From positions 1-34,579 of IMG/VR virus record IMGVR_UViG_3300046482_000313: 34,579 nt of DNA; one strand, written 5' to 3'. The position numbers were made by a program, and so were the translations under genes. The notes below the pieces were generated by a model, which saw nothing but the letters and a program-made list of their open reading frames with translations, did no database searches and was not told the origin of the DNA. The stretch comes from a virus. Shown here one piece after another: positions 8,436 to 15,696 of the stretch (within the stretch, counting starts at the first letter, position 1; the number at the start of each line of letters is the position of its first letter).

Positions 8436-9907
8436 CCAACCTCCACACGCGCCCCCAGGAGGCTCACCGGCACGGGATCGGTCACGACGACCTTGAAGCA
8501 GCGCTGACTGGCAGAGCGCCCAATACGCCGCCACGTGACGCGCTGGGCATAGGCACCGCGCCGCCCAAAGGACCGCGCCAGGGGGTAACTATAGGTCAGC
8601 CCGCCGTCATCGGAATAACTCAGCCGGATCTGCGGGTCGGCGCCAGGCGGCTGGGCGCCCAACTCCCCTGTGGCAAAGCCCTGTTGCTCCAGCGGGCCTG
8701 GCAGGGTGAGGCCGTCGAGGCCCACACCACACTGCATCACGAGCTCAAACAGGCCATAGGAGACCGGCTGTTGATCGTTGCGAATATGGGGAGAAATCCG
8801 CTCGCGATAGATCGGCCGCGTGCCGTACTGGTAATAGTGCTCGTCGAGGAGGTACAGTTGCCCGGTCTCGCGGTCGCCTAAGACATGCTCGCCGGCACTA
8901 TAGGCATGGGTGGCGCAGCGGTAGGCATCGAGCGCGCCATCGTCGCCCAGGTCGGCCAGTTCGCACCAGGACTGCGTATTGGTATCGTAGAGCCAGGTGG
9001 CATTGCCGGTGGGAAAGTGCCAAAGCATCCACGAATGCCCACTAAAGGAGATGGGGAAGGCGATGCAGTCGCCCACGGTGGCCATGCGGCTCATGGCCGT
9101 CTCGATAGCGGCGGTGGAGATGCGCTCCGGGGTGTACCCGTTCAACATCCACACCGGCCCTTCGCCGCGTGCAGACCCGCCAAGCCAAAAGAGCGTGTTA
9201 TTCGCCGCTGCCACGGCCCAGCGCGCTTCGCCGCCCTGCTCGATAAACGCCGCGTTGTTGCGCACGAAGGGGAAGGCCACATCGCCGGTGCTGTGCCAGA
9301 TTTCCGTGCTCTGGGTGCCGAGGAGGTACACCTCCCTATGGTCCGTGAGGAGCGTCACAATGGGGTCCGGCTTGCCCTCTGCGGAGGCCGTGGACGTGCC
9401 CAGCCAGGTGGTTGCGGCAAAGGGCTCAGACCACCAGAACTGCCGCGTGCCAGGTTCGTGGGTGAGGATACGCCCATCGACAAAGCCGAGGCGGCCAAAC
9501 GTCTGCGGACCTGTGAGCGGGAGGTTGGCCAGGGTATTCGTCGCCAACTCCAGCGCCAGGCCCGTGTTCTCCACCGACAGAACGAGGTGGAACCCATCAT
9601 CCACCATCGACACAGGCTGTGTGCCTGTGGGGACGGTCCCACGATTCGTAAACGTGCCACCACTAAACAACTCAAACAGGGTCGTCGAGGTCACGGCGAA
9701 GGTGCGGCCCACGGTGGACTGGTACAAGCCGCGCACGGGGGCGGACGGGAGGGTCAACAATGGCCTGAGCCCTGGCATGGTCATCAGGGCATACGTGCCG
9801 CGCTGATTGGGCAGCTCGTCGAGGTACCAATTAAGAGTTCTCTCTGAGCTAATAGCAGGGGCTCGCATAGTTCCACTTGGCCCAATAAACCCTGGAAATG
9901 GTGGCAA
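8432..9907 (-). CDS. P22 gp10-like packaged-DNA stabilisation / tail protein
   Basis: A 491-aa protein of the P22 gp10 type, which closes the portal channel with gp4 and forms the base for fibres and needle. The start PPFPGFIGPSGTMRAP followed by ERTLNWYLDELP is the typical opening of this family. It forces a TTG start at 9907, because the next ATG (9868) would cut the conserved part. No Shine-Dalgarno sequence is evident before TTG. The body is beta-rich (GRTFAVTSTTLFELF, LTDHREVYLLGTQSTEIWH), and RSFGRRGAYAQRVTWRRIG near the C-terminus is also a family trait. It overlaps the next gene by 4 bp. Confidence 0.85.
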   Translation of the reverse strand: MPPFPGFIGPSGTMRAPAISSERTLNWYLDELPNQRGTYALMTMPGLRPLLTLPSAPVRGLYQSTVGRTFAVTSTTLFELFSGGTFTNRGTVPTGTQPVSMVDDGFHLVLSVENTGLALELATNTLANLPLTGPQTFGRLGFVDGRILTHEPGTRQFWWSEPFAATTWLGTSTASAEGKPDPIVTLLTDHREVYLLGTQSTEIWHSTGDVAFPFVRNNAAFIEQGGEARWAVAAANNTLFWLGGSARGEGPVWMLNGYTPERISTAAIETAMSRMATVGDCIAFPISFSGHSWMLWHFPTGNATWLYDTNTQSWCELADLGDDGALDAYRCATHAYSAGEHVLGDRETGQLYLLDEHYYQYGTRPIYRERISPHIRNDQQPVSYGLFELVMQCGVGLDGLTLPGPLEQQGFATGELGAQPPGADPQIRLSYSDDGGLTYSYPLARSFGRRGAYAQRVTWRRIGRSASQRCFKVVVTDPVPVSLLGARVEVG

Positions 9908-9919
9908 GGTCTATTCTAC

Positions 9920-9945
9920 CTATAGTATCATTGTTCTGTTATACT
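9920..9945 (+). promoter_or_regulatory. TATACT promoter with extended -10 (site A)
   Basis: TATACT at 9940-9945 is preceded by TGT (extended -10, TGn). Transcription would start near 9952-9954, exactly at the first paired base of the RNA leader. An oppositely oriented AGTAT (9924-9928) gives the site an inverted-repeat look and could serve the minus-strand gene at 9907. No consensus -35 is present. Confidence 0.5.
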
Positions 9946-9953
9946 CATCGCCT

Positions 9954-10018
9954 GGATGGTAGGGCCAACGGTTCGCGACCGTTGGATGTCCCCTACTGAC
10001 ATCCGGGCTCTGCCATCC
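9954..10018 (+). ncRNA. Compact three-way-junction RNA leader (leader A)
   Basis: A 65-base segment pairs almost completely. The 13-bp closing stem is 9954-9966 with 10006-10018 (11 Watson-Crick and 2 G-U pairs). Hairpin 1 is AACGGT/ACCGTT (9967-9972 with 9978-9983, loop TCGCG). Hairpin 2 is GGATGTC/GACATCC (9984-9990 with 9998-10004, 7-base loop). Only base 10005 is unpaired at the junction. It starts at the predicted transcription start and is followed by AGGAGG at 10029 for the gene at 10041. It could be a riboswitch-like leader, a stability element or a processed small RNA. It is not a canonical tRNA. Confidence 0.6.
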
Positions 10019-10040
10019 ACACCTAAGTAGGAGGTGTCCC

Positions 10041-10298
10041 ATGCCTGTGACTTTTGACACGCACAAATTGATTACCCGCCTGCAACACGGTCAGATGAGC
10101 CTCGAACAGGCCGAAGCGGTGTCCGAGGCACTCCAGCAAGCCTTGGAAGGCAGCCTCGGCCACCTGGCCACCAGGCCCGATCTCGACACGCTGCGGACGA
10201 CCCTCCAGCAGGACCTGAAACACGTCAAGTGGATGGTCGGCGTCAACATGACCCTCGTGGTGCTCGTCCTTGGCAAACTCCTCTTGTTTATGCCCTAG
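10041..10298 (+). CDS. DUF1640-like coiled-coil protein with C-terminal membrane anchor
   Basis: An 85-aa protein: MPVTFDTHKLITRL, then a helical region rich in Gln/Glu/Ala (SLEQAEAVSEALQQALEG), an ATRPDLDTLRTTLQQDL heptad segment and a terminal membrane helix (WMVGVNMTLVVLVLGKLLLF). This order is typical of the short bacterial and phage DUF1640/CCDC90-like proteins, which are tail-anchored coiled coils of unknown phage role. The ATG follows AGGAGG by six bases. It lies on the plus strand between the minus-strand gp10-like and gp4-like genes, behind the structured RNA leader. Confidence 0.75.
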   Translation: MPVTFDTHKLITRLQHGQMSLEQAEAVSEALQQALEGSLGHLATRPDLDTLRTTLQQDLKHVKWMVGVNMTLVVLVLGKLLLFMP

Positions 10299-10306
10299 GA
10301 GGCCCT

Positions 10307-10468
10307 ATGGACTGCTGTTGCCCCTACCCCACAACGCCCTGGTATGTCCTCCTCGTGCCCCTCGCCATGCTCGTCTTGTGGCACGTCGACGGCTATTGCT
10401 GGCGCCACACGGGCCTGTTCCTGCACGAGTATCTCTGGCGCCAATGGCGAAGCCGCTGGCGTCAATAG
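10307..10468 (+). CDS. Small Trp/Cys-rich membrane protein
   Basis: A 53-aa protein with an N-terminal Cys cluster (MDCCCPYP), one membrane segment (YVLLVPLAMLVLWHV) and an Arg/Trp-rich tail (EYLWRQWRSRWRQ). The ATG at 10307 follows TAGGAGG, which overlaps the previous gene's stop, so it is coupled to the DUF1640-like gene. The stop overlaps by 7 bp the stop of the convergent gp4-like gene, the same convergent layout as the island at 1419-1887. No family recognised. The basic amphipathic tail suggests a cytoplasmic membrane-surface contact. Confidence 0.6.
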   Translation: MDCCCPYPTTPWYVLLVPLAMLVLWHVDGYCWRHTGLFLHEYLWRQWRSRWRQ

Positions 10469-11172
10469 CGTCCCGCCAGAAAGTCGGCCAGCCCGGAGGA
10501 CGGCACCCCCGCTCCTGGGTTCAGCCGTAAGCGGCCAATATCCGTATTGATCGGGTAAATCGCCCGCTTCGCTTCATCGGCGTTCCTCACGAGCACGGGA
10601 GAGGGCTGTACCCCATACGATGCAGAGGCTTCCAGCGCAAGGGCTAATCGTAGTGCTCTCGGATAACCGGGAGGAAAATCTAGCTCTGTATCTAAACTCG
10701 GAAATTGACGTAATGGTTGCCATGGGTAAACAACCAAAGTGATATCAACCGTAGGGATTGGCCATAGAAATACCTCCCCTAGGGGCACCTGGGGCGCATA
10801 GTACACCGCGATGGGCAGCGTCGATGTCATCGCCTTCCAACTGATCCCCGCGTACTGTTCCTGCCGCTCCAGCACCTCTAAGGGATAGTCGTAGGCGTCG
10901 AACGTGTACGTGGCGTGACTCGCCAATTTCAACGGCCGCGGCGAGGGAATCATGCCGCCAGGCCCCCACGTCAGCATCGCACTGCCGGCAGGCCAGACAA
11001 TCGGCGTGGGGGGCAGGTAGTAGATCAAGAGCCGCTCCGTACTCCAGGCGTCGAGCAGGTCGTTGAGGAGCGCCAGGCCGTCGTCCGCCATGCTGGCCTC
11101 TATCGGTTGTTCTGCGCTCGCCACCTGAATGTCCTGCAAGGCCAGACGCACGAGCTGCCGTGCGGTCGTCAT
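10462..11172 (-). CDS. P22 gp4-like tail accessory / head-completion protein
   Basis: A 236-aa protein beginning MTTARQLVRLALQDIQVA at 11172 behind GGAGGAG. The N-terminal helix followed by DDGLALLNDLLDAWSTERLLIYY is characteristic of the gp4 family, which binds the portal first after DNA packaging and recruits gp10. The C-terminal part (FPPGYPRALRLALALEASASYGV) also fits. The start overlaps the upstream stop (ATGA). The 3' half, about 10540-10780, is clearly less GC-rich than neighbouring genes, suggesting a recombined segment. In P22, gp4 also has muramidase activity; no catalytic residue can be assigned here. Confidence 0.8.
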   Translation of the reverse strand: MTTARQLVRLALQDIQVASAEQPIEASMADDGLALLNDLLDAWSTERLLIYYLPPTPIVWPAGSAMLTWGPGGMIPSPRPLKLASHATYTFDAYDYPLEVLERQEQYAGISWKAMTSTLPIAVYYAPQVPLGEVFLWPIPTVDITLVVYPWQPLRQFPSLDTELDFPPGYPRALRLALALEASASYGVQPSPVLVRNADEAKRAIYPINTDIGRLRLNPGAGVPSSGLADFLAGRY

Positions 11173-11621
11173 GGGGTCTCCTCCGTGACAGGGCGGCGCC
11201 TCCTCTGGCACCAGAAGGCCGGATCTTCTGCGTCAACACCCTCCCGTATAAGCCTGTAGCGATACGTCCCGGTCGCATCCTGCGCTTCGTAGACATTCGG
11301 ATTATAGGGCGAGGTCCAGGTCAACTGGAGAAAGTGCTCCGGGCCAATATCCGTGCCCCAGATATAGCGGCAGGCCCCAGCAATCGTACTCGTCACACAT
11401 GCAACATGGGACTCCTGGTCCTCCTCGTCTGGCTCGGCATGGCACAGCAGCACCCAGACATGCAGCCCATGGTAGCCGGTAGGCTCGCGCCCACCGGACT
11501 GATCGAGCGCCCGGCTCCGCTGCGTCCACAACTCCGTCAAATCGGCCGCCACGGCTTCACACACCGTCTCCTGGTCCTCCTCGCTTGTCGGGATGGGCCT
11601 CGCCTCGATGCTGATCAGCAT
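11169..11621 (-). CDS. Unknown late protein between coat and gp4-like genes
   Basis: A 150-aa protein starting at 11621 behind AGGAGGT. Its start MLISIEARPIPTSEEDQ is followed by an acidic helical region, a central YHGLHVWVLLCHAEPDEE, and a C-terminal segment with FLQLTWTSPYNPNVYEAQDATGTYRYRL. The mix of strands and the position between coat and tail-accessory genes would suit a head-tail connection or minor head protein, but I do not recognise the family. It overlaps the gp4-like gene by 4 bp, so translation is coupled. Confidence 0.7.
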   Translation of the reverse strand: MLISIEARPIPTSEEDQETVCEAVAADLTELWTQRSRALDQSGGREPTGYHGLHVWVLLCHAEPDEEDQESHVACVTSTIAGACRYIWGTDIGPEHFLQLTWTSPYNPNVYEAQDATGTYRYRLIREGVDAEDPAFWCQRRRRPVTEETP

Positions 11622-11631
11622 GGCATACCTC

Positions 11632-11988
11632 CTAGAGGCCGCCGCGCACCGTCACGAGTTTCCCCGTGAGCCGTGCCCCTTGCGGCAAGCCCTCGTCCAC
11701 GACCAGCGCCAGCGTGCCGGCGTGCGCCTCGACGACCGGCGCAATCCCCAGCATCGTTGCGGGCAGCGGCCCGGCGCCGACGGTCGAGCCCATGACCTCG
11801 GGCAGCGAGCCAGCCGGGGTAAACAGGAGATGCACGGTAAACGGGCCAGCGGCGCCCGCAATGGCCAGCGTGCACTGGCTCTCCAGCAGACGGCTGCCGG
11901 GCTCCACGGTGCCCAGGGGGACACCGGCGGGGCCAGGGAGGGCACTGCTGAGGGTCACGTCAATATCCTGGGACATGGTGATGTTCAT
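11632..11988 (-). CDS. Small beta-rich late protein, possible head decoration
   Basis: A 118-aa Gly/Ala/Leu-rich protein. The start MNITMSQDIDVTLSSALPG at 11988 follows AAGGAG. It has a strand-like pattern throughout (LAIAGAAGPFTVHLLFTPAG, GTLALVVDEGLPQGARLTG) and no cysteines other than one near residue 38. It lies two genes after the coat gene, where decoration or head-fibre proteins are common, and overlaps its upstream neighbour by 4 bp. That role is inferred from position only. Confidence 0.65.
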   Translation of the reverse strand: MNITMSQDIDVTLSSALPGPAGVPLGTVEPGSRLLESQCTLAIAGAAGPFTVHLLFTPAGSLPEVMGSTVGAGPLPATMLGIAPVVEAHAGTLALVVDEGLPQGARLTGKLVTVRGGL

Positions 11989-12245
11989 CGTCGACTCCTT
12001 GGGGTAGGGGATTCGCTCGGCTCCTCGGCTGGGGCAGGGGCCTGGCCAGCGGCGTCGGCCTCGGCCTGACTCCGGTGCCACTGCTCGCCGGTGGCGTCGG
12101 CATCCGCTTGGGACGCGAACTGTTGGGGCGGACCACCGTGGCGGAATAAAAATCTGGGCCAGGGTGGCGGCTCATACGCTTCGGTCATACCGGCTCCTTC
12201 TGGGGGCACCAGGCCCCCGTGTGCGGGAAGAATCACATTGGCCAT
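11985..12245 (-). CDS. Small Pro/Ala-rich late protein
   Basis: An 86-aa low-complexity protein: a short N-terminal core (MANVILPAHGGLVPPEG), then PPPWPRFLFRHGG, then an Ala/Asp/Glu-rich tail (QADADATGEQW, AGQAPAPAEEPSE) ending in SPTPRSRR. The ATG at 12245 follows AGGAG; that site is made by the last codons of the homing endonuclease gene just upstream. Before that insertion this gene would have followed the coat gene directly. No family recognised. The disordered composition resembles phage linker or accessory head proteins. Confidence 0.6.
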   Translation of the reverse strand: MANVILPAHGGLVPPEGAGMTEAYEPPPWPRFLFRHGGPPQQFASQADADATGEQWHRSQAEADAAGQAPAPAEEPSESPTPRSRR

Positions 12246-12253
12246 CTCGGCTC

Positions 12254-12859
12254 CTAGGGCAGATGCTTCCAGGTCTTACGAGCAATGATATTTTGCACGG
12301 TTGGTAACGGCGCATGAAAGAGCCGTGCAATCGTCCGTAGCGACAAGCCATTATCATGATAGCGCCGCATTTGAAGTACCTGCGCTGTTGTAAAACGCGC
12401 TTTATTGTTCTCTTCGCCACGTCGCAGATGGATTAAGCCCGTCTCAATCGCATGAGCCGTATTGCCCTGAGGCGTTGTCCATTCTAAGTTCTCTGGACGA
12501 TTATCTCGTTTGTCTCCATTCAAGTGATTGCCAAGATATCCTGGCGGTCGTCGACCAATAAAGGCCTCAAGGACAAGGTGGTGCACACGAACATAGCGGC
12601 GCGTCCGCATGTGTTGGATGCAAACCTCCAGGTATTGCTCTTTCGAATCCACTTTCGGGGACAAGACCTGCCCTGAAAAGTGCCTTGTGACAACCTGGAG
12701 TATCCCACGACGCAGGCGTTGCGTCGTGGTCGAATGTGCCACACTCCGTACCTGCCCCAGATTGGAGACCTCGTAGAGTCCTTCCCAATCGAGAACAGGT
12801 CGCCATACTTCAAACGACAAGGCCAATTGGAGTGGTGTGGTAGAATCAGAGGTAGCCAT
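12254..12859 (-). CDS. HNH homing endonuclease with NUMOD4 motif
   Basis: A 201-aa free-standing homing endonuclease. A NUMOD4-type motif (EVWRPVLDWEGLYEVSNLGQ) lies at about residues 18-40. The HNH core is about residues 95-145, with VHHLVLEAFIG and the GNHLNGDKRDNRPENLEW segment carrying the catalytic H-N-N-E pattern. A C-terminal helix-turn-helix (SLRTIARLFHAPLPTVQNII) gives target specificity. Such enzymes cut a cognate gene lacking the insertion and spread by repair. The ATG follows AGGAG. It is much richer in A+T than its neighbours, a sign of transfer. It sits after the coat gene, its probable target, and has its own promoter. Confidence 0.9.
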   Translation of the reverse strand: MATSDSTTPLQLALSFEVWRPVLDWEGLYEVSNLGQVRSVAHSTTTQRLRRGILQVVTRHFSGQVLSPKVDSKEQYLEVCIQHMRTRRYVRVHHLVLEAFIGRRPPGYLGNHLNGDKRDNRPENLEWTTPQGNTAHAIETGLIHLRRGEENNKARFTTAQVLQMRRYHDNGLSLRTIARLFHAPLPTVQNIIARKTWKHLP

Positions 12860-12890
12860 GCGTTCACTCCTATTGAACGTAGGGTCAGCG

Positions 12891-12920
12891 CTGTCGCTCC
12901 TGTCGCAAGCAGGAGCACAG
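12891..12920 (-). other. Hairpin in the 5' untranslated region of the coat-linked homing endonuclease
   Basis: CTGT-c-GCTCCTG (12891-12902) pairs with CAGGAGC-ACAG (12910-12920) around a 7-base loop. It lies between the endonuclease promoter and its ribosome-binding site. No T-run follows, so it is not an obvious terminator. A similar hairpin precedes the second homing endonuclease. Confidence 0.5.
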
Positions 12921-12940
12921 TGCGTTGGGTGTGCTTTCTC

Positions 12941-12953
12941 TTATTATACCACA
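12941..12953 (-). promoter_or_regulatory. Extended -10 promoter of the coat-linked homing endonuclease
   Basis: On the minus strand the segment reads TGTGGTATAATAA: a perfect TATAAT (12948-12943) with TGG directly before it, an extended -10. Exactly the same 13 bases precede the other HNH gene (18991-19003). No consensus -35 is visible. Confidence 0.65.
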
Positions 12954-12982
12954 CTGGAACAACCTCTATAGTTCATTTAGTA

Positions 12983-14209
12983 TCATAATACTGGAGGCAC
13001 AGACCACACCCTCGTCGCCCACTCTGGCCTTGTGATCGCAAAACCAAAGGCAATGTCGCTGCGTGATAAATGTGCATCATTCACAATGTCCGATGCCTTC
13101 CAGGTCCGAATCGCGACGCCAGAGGTTGTATCCACCGAGTACGACGCTTCCCCGCTAAAGGGGTCTTGCAAGCGGCACATGGCCATCGCCGCGAACTGTT
13201 TTTGCAGGGTCAGATTCTGGTGATACACCGTGTTAGCGGTCCCCAGAAAGGTCAGCGGCGCGCTGGCGGTGGGCAGCACCGTCACGGTCTGTTGCGGGGT
13301 GCCCGGGCCAATGATCGCGGGGTAGATTTGCAGCGTGGCATTGCCCGAGGCGTCCCCGTTGGCATCGGCCAGGACGGTGAATTGCCGCAGTTGCCCCGTG
13401 GACGCCAGCGACACGGGATTCACGGCATAGACGTTGGCAATGGTGAAAATATCGCCCTTCTTCACCCGCAACGCCGCTGCAGCGGTCCAGCCGCCCGTCA
13501 CAATGGACGTGCCCCCCGCACCCGTCGAGGTATAGGTCGGTGTTCCGCCTCGCGGGCCAGTCGTATGGGCCGCAACATTTTGATCCCAATACCATTCGAA
13601 TCCACCCGAAATCCCCATCAGCCCGCGTTTATACTGCTGGGAGATTTGCGTACTGTCCTGCATCAACCCTTTGTTCTCATTAATCACTGCGGCTTGCTCA
13701 TACTGATTGAGAATGGCTGACCACTGCCCATCATAGGGTGCGCCATTATCGGCCATAATCGCCCCGGCATTGAGATAGGCCAGCCACTTCGCATTGCCAG
13801 GCACCGGGGAAATGATGGCATTCGGGCATTTCCAATAGAGCCCGAGCCCATACGCATCGACCTTATTCGACAGCACAATACTGGCAGGATTGCCGACCCG
13901 ATTGCGCCAGTCGTCCATACTGAGCGTGAGCTCAAAACTGGTGAAGGAGAGCGGCACTTTTTCCTGCTGATCAATGGTCAGCGGGACCGACTCTTCCTTG
14001 TAATCCTGCGGCGTCATCACGGGGCCACTGGTGGCCGCAAGGCGTGCCGGCAACCGAATGGATAACGTCGGCCCTATTTTTGAGCCAGACACCGCGTACT
14101 CGCTGGAATATTCATTCATGATGCGTTTACTAAACACGCGGTTGGTGTCGAAGGCATCGAGCATTTCCTGCGTAATCATGCCGATGCTGAGGATGGTATT
14201 CGTGGGCAC
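12983..14209 (-). CDS. Major capsid (coat) protein, P22 coat type
   Basis: A 408-aa coat protein starting at GTG (14209) behind GAGGTGG. The N-terminal arm, MITQEMLDAFDTNRVFSKRI, leads to a GPVMTPQDYKEESVPLTI strand region. An inserted Gly-rich domain (about residues 225-340, KKGDIFTIANVYAVNPVS) resembles the I-domain of P22-type coat proteins, and the C-terminus FGFAITRPEWATRVWS is typical. It follows the scaffold gene in transcription order. Both terminal thirds are lower in GC than the middle, so the gene looks mosaic, possibly reshaped by the homing endonuclease next door. Confidence 0.85.
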   Translation of the reverse strand: MPTNTILSIGMITQEMLDAFDTNRVFSKRIMNEYSSEYAVSGSKIGPTLSIRLPARLAATSGPVMTPQDYKEESVPLTIDQQEKVPLSFTSFELTLSMDDWRNRVGNPASIVLSNKVDAYGLGLYWKCPNAIISPVPGNAKWLAYLNAGAIMADNGAPYDGQWSAILNQYEQAAVINENKGLMQDSTQISQQYKRGLMGISGGFEWYWDQNVAAHTTGPRGGTPTYTSTGAGGTSIVTGGWTAAAALRVKKGDIFTIANVYAVNPVSLASTGQLRQFTVLADANGDASGNATLQIYPAIIGPGTPQQTVTVLPTASAPLTFLGTANTVYHQNLTLQKQFAAMAMCRLQDPFSGEASYSVDTTSGVAIRTWKASDIVNDAHLSRSDIAFGFAITRPEWATRVWSVPPVL

Positions 14210-14283
14210 AGTGCCACCTCATAAGCACAAAGGTCATCAGTCAGGCCTCTGAGGCGGCAGAAGCGGAGAATAGGCGGCGGTTG

Positions 14284-15327
14284 TTAGCGTTGTTTCCAGA
14301 CCGGCAGCGTACTCGTCTGCTGGCGGTACCTGCGATAGTCCTCCTGGGGCATGCCCTCGCGATAGCCCGGCGGTGGCGTGGTCCCCTGCCCGTTCACCCC
14401 ACTGAGCGGTGGCGGCAAGGGGGGAGACGCGGCGACGCCAGGACGCGGCGACGCGGGGAGGGAGCCTCCTGTCGCCGTGTCCCCGTGTCCCCGTGTCGCC
14501 GCGTCAGTTCCCTGGCCAGCAGGCGGGCTGGTGGGGGCGCCAAGGCGTCCGAGTTCGAGAAACACGAGTGGCGGTGGTAACTGATTGAGGCGCTGCACGG
14601 TCTCGGGCTGCTGCGCCAGCGCGTAGGCCAGGGCCGGGCCGTCGGGGAGCAGCATGAGGGCCTGCTGGAGATGCGGCGCCACCTTCCCGGCGAGCTGGGT
14701 GCGGACCACCTCTTGATAATCGGCGTGCTCGCGGGCAAACGCGGCTTCGCGCTCCAGGAGGGCCTGCTGCGCCTGCTGCGCCTGCGTCTGCTGGCGGTCG
14801 CTGTCGCGCACCTGCTGGGCTTCGTAGCGGGCGGCGGCGCGCACGTAGTCGTCGGAGCTCTGAAACTGCTCGGCCTGTGGCGGCCCGTCGGGCGGCGGCG
14901 GCAGGTCCGGGGCAGCACCCTGGAGCATGCGCACCATCAGCTCGTTCTGCGCGCGCAGGGCGGCCAGTTGCTCACTGGTCTGCTGACGTTCGGCCTGGAG
15001 CGCCCGTTCACTTGCACGGCGCTGGGCCGTGAGGCGGCGAATGCGGCGCTGCACGTAATCCATGGTGGCCACTTCGGGCTCGGGCTCGTCGTCGTCGTCC
15101 CCCGGCGGCGTACCGTCCTGTGCCGCCTGCACGGGCGGCGTACCAGCCGGGGACTCAGAGGGTGGCGCTGATCCCACACCGGGCTGACTGGGGGTTGCAG
15201 GCCCCTGGTCAGTAGCAGCTGGCGCATCTGTTGCGGCCGAGTCCGGACTCGTGCCGTTGGGCGATGCGTCCCCAAGTCTGACGAACTGGCCACTATCGGC
15301 CAGACGTTCATAGGTTTCGATGGGCAT
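14284..15327 (-). CDS. Scaffolding protein
   Basis: A 347-aa protein of scaffold layout: an acidic, Pro/Ala-rich disordered N-terminus with DDDDEPEPEVAT (about residues 75-90), a long coiled coil (about 95-240; RRASERALQAERQQTSEQL and QQTQAQQAQQALLEREAAF) and a basic C-terminus ending in YREGMPQEDYRRYRQQT. Scaffolds fill the procapsid and bind coat through a basic C-terminal hook. It sits between portal/ABA-sandwich and coat genes as in P22. A GC-rich palindromic repeat (14426-14505) is embedded in frame near residues 275-300, probably tolerated because the region is disordered. Confidence 0.85.
   Translation of the reverse strand: MPIETYERLADSGQFVRLGDASPNGTSPDSAATDAPAATDQGPATPSQPGVGSAPPSESPAGTPPVQAAQDGTPPGDDDDEPEPEVATMDYVQRRIRRLTAQRRASERALQAERQQTSEQLAALRAQNELMVRMLQGAAPDLPPPPDGPPQAEQFQSSDDYVRAAARYEAQQVRDSDRQQTQAQQAQQALLEREAAFAREHADYQEVVRTQLAGKVAPHLQQALMLLPDGPALAYALAQQPETVQRLNQLPPPLVFLELGRLGAPTSPPAGQGTDAATRGHGDTATGGSLPASPRPGVAASPPLPPPLSGVNGQGTTPPPGYREGMPQEDYRRYRQQTSTLPVWKQR
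14426..14505. repeat. GC-rich palindromic dispersed repeat, copy 1 (inside scaffold gene)
   Basis: The left arm has iterated GACGCGGCGACGC units and the right arm iterated GTCCCCGTGTCGCCGCGTC units around a short non-palindromic centre, so the two arms are imperfect inverted copies. The 19-base word GTCCCCGTGTCGCCGCGTC is shared exactly with the copy at 29552-29637. It is read in frame as a Thr/Arg/Gly/Asp- and Ser/Pro-rich peptide. Confidence 0.75.
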
Positions 15328-15330
15328 ACA

Positions 15331-15696
15331 TCAATCCTCGCGGAATTGCAGAAAGGCTCGACACACAGCGAGCGCCAGCGTCGCCCCAGAGGCTTCCGCA
15401 TACCAGTCATCAGGGACAGACCCTTCCATCCGACAGGTCCACGCCTCGACATCCGCACAGCCAGCATTGCGCACGCGCAGCGTCACAACCCATGGCGTTT
15501 TCATCCAGAAGGGCGAACTGAGCTCCGCGATGAGGGACAGGGCCAACAGGCTCTTCTGTGACCAGCGGCTTGCGTTTGGTGGTCTCCGGTGCTCGCGGCG
15601 GTGCTCGCGGCGGAGTTCCGCCGCCATCAGGGCATCGAGTTGACGGCCAGCCGGCAAGGCACAGATCTCAGCATAGGAGGGATGTGACTCGCTCAT
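15331..15696 (-). CDS. Phage ABA-sandwich-like small protein
   Basis: A 121-aa protein opening with SYAEICALPAGRQLDALMAAEL and ending with a PDDWYAEASGATLALAVCRAFL helix. This opening helix, central Trp-rich strands and closing 'ATLALAVCRA' helix resemble the phage ABA-sandwich family, often found as small accessory proteins of unknown role. A basic HRREHRRPP stretch lies near residue 33. The ATG overlaps the portal stop (ATGA) and lies in the usual portal-scaffold gap. Family call is from pattern memory and moderately certain. Confidence 0.6.
   Translation of the reverse strand: MSESHPSYAEICALPAGRQLDALMAAELRREHRREHRRPPNASRWSQKSLLALSLIAELSSPFWMKTPWVVTLRVRNAGCADVEAWTCRMEGSVPDDWYAEASGATLALAVCRAFLQFRED

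Noticed and set aside
9954-10018. Possible tRNA gene because of the cloverleaf-like folding and a TTCGCGA loop
   Set aside because: The arms are in the wrong order, the closing stem is 13 bp, there is no D-arm, no U33-anticodon loop and no CCA-compatible end.
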